Assembly (NCBI GenBank): GCA_039990395.1
Contig: JBDXFZ010000139.1
Coordinates: 62,001 to 126,000 of the forward strand
Source: CALINF01 sp039990395
GTDB lineage: Bacteria; Pseudomonadota; Gammaproteobacteria; Pseudomonadales; Halieaceae
DNA length: 64,000 nucleotides
Direction of reading: 5' to 3'
Part shown: positions 34,980 to 42,095 of the stretch, piece by piece
Layout of the letters: every line of letters begins with the position of its first letter
How positions within the stretch are numbered: the first letter of the stretch is position 1
Position numbers and translations under genes: made by a program
Notes under the pieces: generated by a model
Seen by the model: only the letters and a program-made list of their open reading frames with translations
The model's database searches: none
What the model was told of the DNA's origin: nothing

Positions 34980-36530
34980 TTATTCCTGCCTTTCTTGAGC
35001 TTTCCCCTGATTTCGGCCCAAATAGAGCTCGTAGGCTGGGTTGTCGGTTTCTTCCCAGTATCGAAAATCGATCTCATCCAGCACCTTGCGAAAGGCGCGC
35101 CTTTCCGAGCGAGCCACCTGTACACCGACAAGGATCCGGCCATACGCCGCACCGTGATTACGATAGTGAAACATCGTGATGTTCCAGCGCTGCCCAAGCC
35201 CGGCTAGAAACTTCAACAAAGCGCCTGGTCGCTCTGGAAACTCCACGCGGTAAATCGCCTCGTTTTCCAGGTCGACAGGCGCATGCCCTCCCACCATGTA
35301 GCGCACATGAAGCTTGGCCATCTCATTGTGGGTGAAGTCATCCGTGGCATACCCCTTGCTTTCCAACTCTGCCATCAGCTCAGCCAGATCGTCGCCGCCG
35401 GGAGCAACAGTCAAACCCACGAACACCCGAGCAACGCCGGGATCACCAAATCGATAGTTGAATTCAGTAATATTGCGACGCCCCAAAGCGCTGCAGAACT
35501 TACGAAAGGCACCGGACTCTTCAGGCAGGGTTACGCTGATAACTGCCTCGCGTTGCTCCCCTACCTCTGTCCGTTCGGAGATATAGCGCAGACGATCGAA
35601 GTTGGTATTGGCGCCACTGACAATTGCCAGCAATTGCTGGTCTGCAACCCCAGTGCGCTCAACGTACTTTTTGAGACCTGCGAGCGCTAATGCTCCAGCC
35701 GGCTCGGCAATAGAGCGCGTGTCTTCAAAAATATCTTTTATCGCCGCACACATCTCATCCGTGCTGGCGGTTATCACTTCGTCTACTGTTTGTCGGATAA
35801 CCCGAAATGTTTCCTTACCTACCTGGGCCACTGCGCAACCATCAGCGAATAACCCTACTTCTGGCAAAGTGGCACGGCGCCCCCTGTCCAGCGCCAGCTT
35901 AAGGCAGGCTGCATCTTCGGGTTCAACACCAATCACCCGCGTTTGTGGCCACACATATTTTACGTAGGCTGCGACTCCAGCAAGCAGACCACCGCCACCC
36001 ACGGGGACAAAAATGGCATCCAATGGCTGCTGATGCTGACGCACGATCTCCATTCCCACCGTGCCCTGACCGGCAATGACATCGGGGTCATCAAACGGGT
36101 GCACGTAGGTCATATTCTTCTCTTCCACGAGCCGTTGCGCGTGAGCAGCAGCTTCCTCAAACGCATCGCCGTGCAAGACCACTTTAGCGCCCCTGCCCCG
36201 GACCGCATCCACTTTGATCTGTGGCGTTGTGCGGGGCATAACGATCGTCGCCACCACCCCCATCTTTTGCGCAGCAAGCGCAAGGCCCTGAGCATGATTA
36301 CCGGCAGAAGCCGCCACGACACCACGCTCAAGCTGTTCCTGTGAAAGCCTCTGCATCTTGTTGTACGCGCCGCGACACTTGAAAGAAAACACAGGCTGCA
36401 GGTCTTCGCGCTTTAGCAAGACTGTATTACCCATTCGGGCAGTCATGAGTGGCGCTTCGTCAACAGGGGTTTCACGGGCCACATCGTAGACGCGGGCATC
36501 AAGGATGCGCTTGATATAAGACAGGGGCAT
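34980..36530 (-). CDS. ilvA: Threonine ammonia-lyase (biosynthetic threonine deaminase)
   Basis: A 516-residue PLP enzyme that makes 2-oxobutanoate for isoleucine. PLP binds Lys51 in FSFKCRGAYNK, and the phosphate loop is VGGGGLLAGVAAY. Two ACT-like regulatory modules follow: the first begins near AVISVTLPEESGAFRKF, the second near IYRVEFPERPGALLKFLAGL. These give allosteric isoleucine feedback in this long form. The start is taken at MPLSYIKRIL; seven codons of open frame upstream begin with TTG. Divergent from rpiA. Confidence 0.95.
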   Translation of the reverse strand: MPLSYIKRILDARVYDVARETPVDEAPLMTARMGNTVLLKREDLQPVFSFKCRGAYNKMQRLSQEQLERGVVAASAGNHAQGLALAAQKMGVVATIVMPRTTPQIKVDAVRGRGAKVVLHGDAFEEAAAHAQRLVEEKNMTYVHPFDDPDVIAGQGTVGMEIVRQHQQPLDAIFVPVGGGGLLAGVAAYVKYVWPQTRVIGVEPEDAACLKLALDRGRRATLPEVGLFADGCAVAQVGKETFRVIRQTVDEVITASTDEMCAAIKDIFEDTRSIAEPAGALALAGLKKYVERTGVADQQLLAIVSGANTNFDRLRYISERTEVGEQREAVISVTLPEESGAFRKFCSALGRRNITEFNYRFGDPGVARVFVGLTVAPGGDDLAELMAELESKGYATDDFTHNEMAKLHVRYMVGGHAPVDLENEAIYRVEFPERPGALLKFLAGLGQRWNITMFHYRNHGAAYGRILVGVQVARSERRAFRKVLDEIDFRYWEETDNPAYELYLGRNQGKAQERQE

Positions 36531-36645
36531 GTGCAGCTTCAATCCGATCAATAAAGTCTCTCATGGTAATTCAGCCAGCTGCGCATTACAGCCGACAATG
36601 TCGAGTGTTTTGGGTATTTTTGGTGCCTGATACCCAGCGCTAACC

Positions 36646-36651
36646 TATAAT
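36646..36651 (+). promoter_or_regulatory. Probable -10 box of rpiA
   Basis: A perfect TATAAT stands 34 bases before the rpiA ATG. No good -35 is seen at 16-18 bases, so an activator or a weak -35 is possible. GGGTA...TACCC forms a small inverted repeat just upstream. Confidence 0.5.
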
Positions 36652-36679
36652 GGCTGCGGCCTAATTACGGAGACAGCCA

Positions 36680-37354
36680 ATGACCCAGGATGAACTCAAG
36701 CAGGCAGTTGCCCAGGCCGCCTTTGCCTACATAGAGCCCAAGCTTGAGAAAGACACTGTGCTGGGGATAGGCACGGGGTCTACCGCCAACCTGTTTATCG
36801 ATTGTCTCGCACCCATCGCTGGCCATATCAGCGCGACCGTCGCCAGTTCAGAGAGCTCGGCAGAGCGCCTACGCAGGCACGGTATTCCCGTATACGACCT
36901 CAATACCGTCGATCAGGTGGATTTTTATATTGATGGCGCCGATGAGAGCAACCATGCACTGCAACTGATCAAAGGTGGCGGCGCAGCGCTGACGCGCGAA
37001 AAAATCGTAACCGCCGTGGCCGGAGAATTTATCTGTATTGCCGATGAGAGCAAGCTGGTGCACACATTAGGCGACTTCCCATTACCGGTTGAAGTGATTC
37101 CTATGGCACGCAGCCATGTGGCGCGCGAACTGGTCAAACTCGGAGGCAGCCCCGTTTACCGCGATGGCGTTGTTACAGACAACGGCAACGTGATACTCGA
37201 TGTATACAATTTTCCTATTGCACAGCCGCTGGCAACCGAGGCGAAAATCAATGGCATCACGGGTGTGGTGACCAATGGGTTGTTTGCTCTGAAACCTGCG
37301 GATGTGCTGCTTCTGGGCACTGCCAACGGGGTGAAAACGCTGTTCGCACAGTAG
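36680..37354 (+). CDS. rpiA: Ribose-5-phosphate isomerase A
   Basis: A 224-residue enzyme that interconverts ribose 5-phosphate and ribulose 5-phosphate. GIGTGSTANLFID is the substrate phosphate loop, FYIDGADESN carries catalytic Asp residues, and LIKGGGAALTREKIV has the catalytic Glu and Lys. ATG at 36680 with GGAGACAGCC upstream. It supplies the pentose pool used by the transketolase encoded at 58.7 kb. Confidence 0.96.
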   Translation: MTQDELKQAVAQAAFAYIEPKLEKDTVLGIGTGSTANLFIDCLAPIAGHISATVASSESSAERLRRHGIPVYDLNTVDQVDFYIDGADESNHALQLIKGGGAALTREKIVTAVAGEFICIADESKLVHTLGDFPLPVEVIPMARSHVARELVKLGGSPVYRDGVVTDNGNVILDVYNFPIAQPLATEAKINGITGVVTNGLFALKPADVLLLGTANGVKTLFAQ

Positions 37355-37422
37355 GGGCTACTGGTCCACTGGCCACGAGAGTCGCACTGTTGTAGAGACA
37401 ACGTTTGTTGCCCGTGCCTTGA

Positions 37423-37520
37423 CGGTGCTTCCCAGTTACCAGACACGCTACAAGCACATCCATGTGGGCTCTGATGCGGCCATCCATGGCCGCATAAGGT
37501 CCGGTAACTGGGAAGCACCG
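37423..37520. repeat. Intergenic multi-hairpin element, copy 1
   Basis: The outer arms are a perfect 18-bp inverted repeat, CGGTGCTTCCCAGTTACC at 37423-37440 and its complement at 37503-37520. Three more pairs lie inside a mismatch. The 54-bp interior holds two hairpins with CATCC loops, CACATCCATGTG and GCGGCCATCCATGGCCGC, joined by GGCTC. The whole can fold as a three-way junction. It lies between rpiA and the FAD oxidoreductase gene (convergent), with no T tract. A related copy lies at 63071-63182. Confidence 0.85.
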
Positions 37521-37551
37521 CCAATGCTCTCCGAAAGCACTCAGCCCGGAA

Positions 37552-38949
37552 TCAATCGAAGATTTTACCGGGGTTCATAATGCCGTGAGGATCGAACGCT
37601 TTCTTCACCTCACGCATAATAGCGATTTCGGCTGCAGAGCGACTGTAGTGCAGATAATCCTTTTTCAGAAGACCCACCCCGTGCTCTGCGGACACGCTGC
37701 CGCCATAGCGCTGTACGATTTCAAACACCCACCGACTGACGCTACCACAGCGCGCCTGAAACTCATCCATGGATAATTCATCGGGCTTCAATATATTGAG
37801 GTGCACATTACCGTCGCCGATATGCCCGAACCACACGATCTCAAACTCCGGATACTCACGCTCAACAACTGCCTCTACTTCAACAAGGAAGTCAGGCACT
37901 TTGGAAATCAGTGTAGAGATATCATTCTTATACGGTGTCCACCGAGAGATCGTTTCTGAAATATCCTCTCGCAGCCGCCATAGCGATTGTGCCTGGGCAA
38001 CACTTTGGCTGATGACCCCATCGAGCACCCAGCCTGCCTCAACACACTGCTCAAACAGCAGCATGGCCTGTTCGGCCTGCTCTTGCGTTGCCGTTTCAAG
38101 CTCCAGCAACGCGTAATAGGGTGTCGGTGTACCAAACGGGCGTTGTAGGTCCTGATGCTCCACTACTTTCTGTAAAGCCAGTTCCGAAAAGAACTCAAAC
38201 GCCAACAAATCGATCTGACTCTGGAACGTCGCGAGCACCTGCATTATTGCTCCCATATCCGGTACGCCCAAGACCATGACGGAGGTGTCTCCCGGGGGGC
38301 GATCCAGCTGCATGGTTGCCTCCACCACCAGTCCCAATGTGCCTTCTGCTCCAATCAACAACTGGCGCAGGTCGTAGCCCGCATTGTTTTTAATCAGGCC
38401 ACGATTAAGGTCCAGTAACTCACCTGTGCCGGTGACAACCTTGAGACCGGCTACCCAATCCCGAGTCATCCCGTGACGAATCACCTTTATGCCTCCAGCG
38501 TTGGTGGAGATATTACCCCCGATCTGACTAGAGCCGCTGGACGCAAAATCAACCGGATAGTAAAGCCCCTGTTGCTCGGCGAAATCCTGCAACTGCGCAG
38601 TGATCACGCCACCTCCGCAGGTGACTGTGCGATCAATCGCATTAAAATCGCCGATCTGGTTCAGACGATCAAGCGCAACTACCAACTCACCCTGATGAGC
38701 AACAGCGCCGGCACTAAGGCCCGTGCGACCACCTGAGGGAACTACGGCAAGCTGCTGCGCAGCAGCCAGCGCTATCACCGCTTGTACCTCCTCAACCGAG
38801 CCAGGCAATACGATCGCGCACGGCGCCGGCGTGAAAACACGGGTCCAATCGCTGCCGTATGATCTGAGCGCGTCAGTATCAATCAGCACCCGATCGGCGC
38901 CCACGATAGCCTGCAATGCAGACAAGATTGAGGGGTCGAGATGGCTCAC
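37552..38949 (-). CDS. FAD-linked D-2-hydroxyacid dehydrogenase (D-2-hydroxyglutarate dehydrogenase type)
   Basis: A 465-residue FAD-binding (PCMH-type) oxidoreductase. The FAD site is VVPSGGRTGLSAGAV and SSQIGGNISTNAGGIKVIRH. The C-terminal metal and substrate site is WFGHIGDGNVHLNI with VSAEHGVGLLKK. It fits the D-lactate/D-2-hydroxyglutarate dehydrogenase group. The gene is divergent from serA: SerA makes D-2-hydroxyglutarate as a side product, and a FAD dehydrogenase next to serA in Pseudomonas reoxidises it. The start is GTG at 38949, because TAGGAGC stands just upstream; 16 more codons are open. Confidence 0.85.
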   Translation of the reverse strand: MSHLDPSILSALQAIVGADRVLIDTDALRSYGSDWTRVFTPAPCAIVLPGSVEEVQAVIALAAAQQLAVVPSGGRTGLSAGAVAHQGELVVALDRLNQIGDFNAIDRTVTCGGGVITAQLQDFAEQQGLYYPVDFASSGSSQIGGNISTNAGGIKVIRHGMTRDWVAGLKVVTGTGELLDLNRGLIKNNAGYDLRQLLIGAEGTLGLVVEATMQLDRPPGDTSVMVLGVPDMGAIMQVLATFQSQIDLLAFEFFSELALQKVVEHQDLQRPFGTPTPYYALLELETATQEQAEQAMLLFEQCVEAGWVLDGVISQSVAQAQSLWRLREDISETISRWTPYKNDISTLISKVPDFLVEVEAVVEREYPEFEIVWFGHIGDGNVHLNILKPDELSMDEFQARCGSVSRWVFEIVQRYGGSVSAEHGVGLLKKDYLHYSRSAAEIAIMREVKKAFDPHGIMNPGKIFD

Positions 38950-39076
38950 CAGAGCTCCTACGGTAATTTTCACACGGTAAGGGATAAAACCGTGCATATG
39001 TTAACATAGCCGCCCTTTTATCCCCTGCCCTATACACGTATTTGCACTCACATCTCTGCACTGGAGTTTTCATTGC

Positions 39077-40306
39077 ATGGCGCAACAGTCGTTTGAAAAA
39101 AGTAAGATCAAGTTTCTGCTGTTAGAAGGCGTGCATCCGTCTGCTATTGCCGCGCTGGAGCAGGCCGGGTATACCAATATCGAGCAGCACCCCAAGGCAC
39201 TGCCTACAGAGCAGCTCAAGAAAGCAATCAAAAACGCGCACTTTGTCGGCATACGATCAAGAACTCAGCTGACTCAAGAGGTGCTATCGGAGGCACCACG
39301 ATTGGTGGCTGTCGGCTGCTTCTGCATTGGGACCAATCAGGTTGATCTGAGTGCGGCGACTGAGCGAGGCATCGCTGTATTCAATGCACCGTTCTCCAAT
39401 ACCCGCAGCGTTGCCGAACTGGTCATCGCTGAAGCTATATTGCTTTTGCGTGGCGTGGCTGCGAAGAACCTGGCCGCTCACCGCGGTGAATGGCAAAAAT
39501 CTGCGGCCAACGCATTTGAGATTCGTGGCAAACGACTCGGAATCATTGGCTATGGCAATATCGGCATGCAACTGGGCGTTATTGCAGAAGGCCTGGGAAT
39601 GCAGGTGCAGTTCTACGATGTGGTGAACAAGCTACCACTGGGCAACGCGCGGCAAGTACCCAGTCTCGCCCACCTTTTGGCGCATTCCGACGTGGTGAGT
39701 CTGCACGTGCCCGAGACTGAGTCTACCCGCAATATGATTGGTGCACGCCAATTGGAGCTAATGCCGGCTGGCGCTGTTCTTCTCAACGCGTCACGAGGGA
39801 CAGTGGTGGATATAAACGCCCTCTCCAGCAAGCTGCAAGACGGTCATATCGGTGGAGCCGGCATAGACGTGTTTCCAGAAGAGCCCCGCTCCAACGACGA
39901 TGAATTTATTTCTCCGCTGCGCGCATTCGACAATACGTTTCTCACGCCACACATTGGCGGTAGTACGGTCGAGGCACAGGAGAATATTGGGATGGAGGTT
40001 GCTGAAAAGCTTGCTCGTTACAGTGACAATGGCACAACCACCTCTTCAGTCAACTTTCCTGAGGTAGCTCTGCCAGAGCACGCGGGTAGTCACCGACTAC
40101 TGCATGTACACCACAACATACCTGGCGTAATGAGTGCTATTAACAACGTGTTCTGGGAGAACAGCGTAAATGTCTCTGCGCAATACCTGCAGACCAATGA
40201 TCAGATAGGCTACGTCGTTATCGATGTAGACGCTGAATATTCCCCAATGGCGCTAGAGAAGCTCAGCGCTGTAGAGGGCACGATTCGTGCTCGCGTACTG
40301 TTTTAG
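39077..40306 (+). CDS. serA: D-3-phosphoglycerate dehydrogenase
   Basis: A 409-residue enzyme for the first step of serine synthesis. The NAD loop is RLGIIGYGNIGMQLG, the catalytic Arg is in LLNASRGTVVDI, the Glu in FPEEPRSND, and the His in LTPHIGGST. The C-terminal ACT domain begins near residue 330 (HRLLHVHHNIPGVMSAINNV) and gives serine feedback in the E. coli-type enzyme. ATG at 39077. Serine feeds glycine and one-carbon units for thyA, gcvH and metK in this window. Confidence 0.96.
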   Translation: MAQQSFEKSKIKFLLLEGVHPSAIAALEQAGYTNIEQHPKALPTEQLKKAIKNAHFVGIRSRTQLTQEVLSEAPRLVAVGCFCIGTNQVDLSAATERGIAVFNAPFSNTRSVAELVIAEAILLLRGVAAKNLAAHRGEWQKSAANAFEIRGKRLGIIGYGNIGMQLGVIAEGLGMQVQFYDVVNKLPLGNARQVPSLAHLLAHSDVVSLHVPETESTRNMIGARQLELMPAGAVLLNASRGTVVDINALSSKLQDGHIGGAGIDVFPEEPRSNDDEFISPLRAFDNTFLTPHIGGSTVEAQENIGMEVAEKLARYSDNGTTTSSVNFPEVALPEHAGSHRLLHVHHNIPGVMSAINNVFWENSVNVSAQYLQTNDQIGYVVIDVDAEYSPMALEKLSAVEGTIRARVLF

Positions 40307-40328
40307 GAATCAGCAAGAGTCCTTTTGA

Positions 40329-40898
40329 GTGTCTGACAATAAAGACAAATTTCTAGCGCAACTGGTAACAGAGCATCAGCTCGCGCTACAAAAGTATCTG
40401 GCCCGCAAGCTCGATAGCCCGGAGGATGCCTCGGAAGTTGCACAGGAGGCATTCTTGCGACTGCATAGAATGGAGCAGCCACAGCAGTTAGATAACGCAC
40501 GGGCCTACCTGTTCCAGGTCGCTACGAACCTTGCCGTCGACCAGCTCCGGCGGCGGCGTCTGCACTTTCGCTTTATCAAGCTGGAGAAGGTTCACAACAT
40601 AGAAGGCGAACCCCTGGATATCAACGCCAACGCCGCGTCGCCCGAACAGATTCTGGATGCCAGAGAAAAGCTTACTCAGCTTTATGCGGCAGTGGACGAA
40701 TTGCCTCTTAAAGTAAAGCAGGCCTTCTTGCTACATCGCAAAAGTGGCATGTCGTACAGCGCTATCGCTCAGGAGATGAATGTATCAGTCTCCAGTGTGG
40801 AGAAGTATATCCTACAGGCACTCAAGCACTGTCGTGCGTCAATGAGCAGCTCTTTCTCCTCCGACAATGAGTTTGCAAAAAAACCTAGACAAGACTGA
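40329..40898 (+). CDS. ECF sigma factor (FecI-like)
   Basis: A 189-residue sigma-70 family factor of the extracytoplasmic type. Region 2 contains LARKLDSPEDASEVAQEAFL and ARAYLFQVATNLAVDQLRRR. Region 4 is KVKQAFLLHRKSGMSYSAIA followed by SVSSVEKYILQALKHCR. Followed by a FecR gene and an STN-domain receptor, it fits Fec-type signalling: the receptor senses a ligand and the released sigma factor transcribes the locus. The start is GTG at 40329. Confidence 0.92.
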   Translation: MSDNKDKFLAQLVTEHQLALQKYLARKLDSPEDASEVAQEAFLRLHRMEQPQQLDNARAYLFQVATNLAVDQLRRRRLHFRFIKLEKVHNIEGEPLDINANAASPEQILDAREKLTQLYAAVDELPLKVKQAFLLHRKSGMSYSAIAQEMNVSVSSVEKYILQALKHCRASMSSSFSSDNEFAKKPRQD

Positions 40899-41029
40899 AT
40901 TTTCATTGCGGTAAGTGCTCACTCGACCGTTCTATTAGTACAACAATTACAAACTAACGCATTGTTACGGCAGTATCATGCTGTCTGGAGGCAGACCCCG
41001 TACCAGGATCGCCTGCGCGGGTGTAGGGA

Positions 41030-42007
41030 ATGGACAACACATTCAATCAGTTTGGCAAAGACTGCGACGACGCTCTCGGGTGGATTGCACGCTTTCGGTC
41101 AGATTCAGCAAGCGAAGATGATCGCAACGCGTTCGCTCTGTGGCTCACACAGGATGAACATCGCGTGGCGATGGATCAGATGTTGGACCTCTGGGAAGAC
41201 ACGTCCGTGCTCAGCGTAATGCCCTTCGACACAACTTTGGAAACCCCGGCGGCAAATCAACGACGCTGGTTCGTGTCTGCAGCAGTTGCGGCTGCGGCTT
41301 GTCTTGTTGTTGCCGTAGCGTTATGGCCGCTTTCACCGGTAGAGACACCAACGCAGTACTATCAAACTGCAAAAGGCGAGCGGCAAACTTTCGAGCTTAA
41401 TGATACTTCAACCGTAGCACTCAATACCGATAGCCGGATCGCGGTAAGCTACAGTGACGAAGAGCGCTACATCGAGCTTATCCGCGGTGAGGCCTTCTTC
41501 AAGGTAGCGTCAAATCCGGAGCGACCCTTTCATGTCGATGCCGGCGTGGCACGAACAACAGTGGTAGGCACCGCTTTCAATGTTTATCGCAGCGATAGTG
41601 AGACAGTCGACATCACCGTGGTTGAAGGTGTTGTCAAAGTTACCGAATTGGGCAATTCAGGCAGTCGCATGCCTGCCAGCGACGTCCTGACTGCCAATCA
41701 CCACCTTATCGCCGATCGGAATGGGCTAAATGCACAGGCTCAGGTTGATGCGTCGAAACAGTTAGCCTGGCAGCGCGGCGAGATAATGGCAGAAGAGCTG
41801 CCACTGCACGAGCTCGTTCATCAGATTGAGCGCTACAGCGATCTGCATATCCTGCTAGGTGATCGAGAACTGGCAATGCTCAGCGTCTCGGGCGTTTTCA
41901 GGGTCGATCAGCCTGATGTCATCCTTACTGCCTTGGAACGCAGCCTTAATGTGCGCATCATTCAGATAGACGACTCCACGGTTCAGTTGCTCAAATCCGA
42001 CCAGTAA
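41030..42007 (+). CDS. FecR-type anti-sigma factor / sigma regulator
   Basis: A 325-residue inner-membrane protein. The N-terminal cytoplasmic DUF4880-like segment (about 12-55, ALGWIARFRSD, WLTQDEHRVA) binds the sigma factor. A membrane helix VSAAVAAAACLVVAVALWPL (about 82-101) leads to a periplasmic FecR domain (GERQTFELNDTSTVALNTDS, RGEAFFKVASNPERPFHV) and a C-terminal DUF4974/STN-like module. It relays the receptor's signal to the ECF factor. A 131-bp gap separates it from the sigma gene. Confidence 0.92.
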   Translation: MDNTFNQFGKDCDDALGWIARFRSDSASEDDRNAFALWLTQDEHRVAMDQMLDLWEDTSVLSVMPFDTTLETPAANQRRWFVSAAVAAAACLVVAVALWPLSPVETPTQYYQTAKGERQTFELNDTSTVALNTDSRIAVSYSDEERYIELIRGEAFFKVASNPERPFHVDAGVARTTVVGTAFNVYRSDSETVDITVVEGVVKVTELGNSGSRMPASDVLTANHHLIADRNGLNAQAQVDASKQLAWQRGEIMAEELPLHELVHQIERYSDLHILLGDRELAMLSVSGVFRVDQPDVILTALERSLNVRIIQIDDSTVQLLKSDQ

Positions 42008-42019
42008 GCTATAACGGAT

Positions 42020-42063
42020 CTCTGAAGCCCCTTAGGGGGGATTAAATTCCATCAAATTCAGAG
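42020..42063. other. Nested inverted repeat before the STN receptor gene
   Basis: CTCTGAA (42020-42026) pairs with TTCAGAG (42057-42063), and between them CCCC-TTA-GGGG forms an inner hairpin. It lies 33-76 bp before the receptor ATG, in the leader between fecR and the receptor gene. It could set the receptor's expression separately from the sigma and anti-sigma genes. There is no T tract, so it does not look like a terminator. Confidence 0.5.
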
Positions 42064-42095
42064 GGTTATGACAGGATGTCGTAGCCGGAGTCTAC

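Noticed and set aside
37257..37487. A 76-codon minus-strand frame over the structured element
   Set aside because: It is produced by the repeat hairpins and the rpiA end; the peptide has no coding character.
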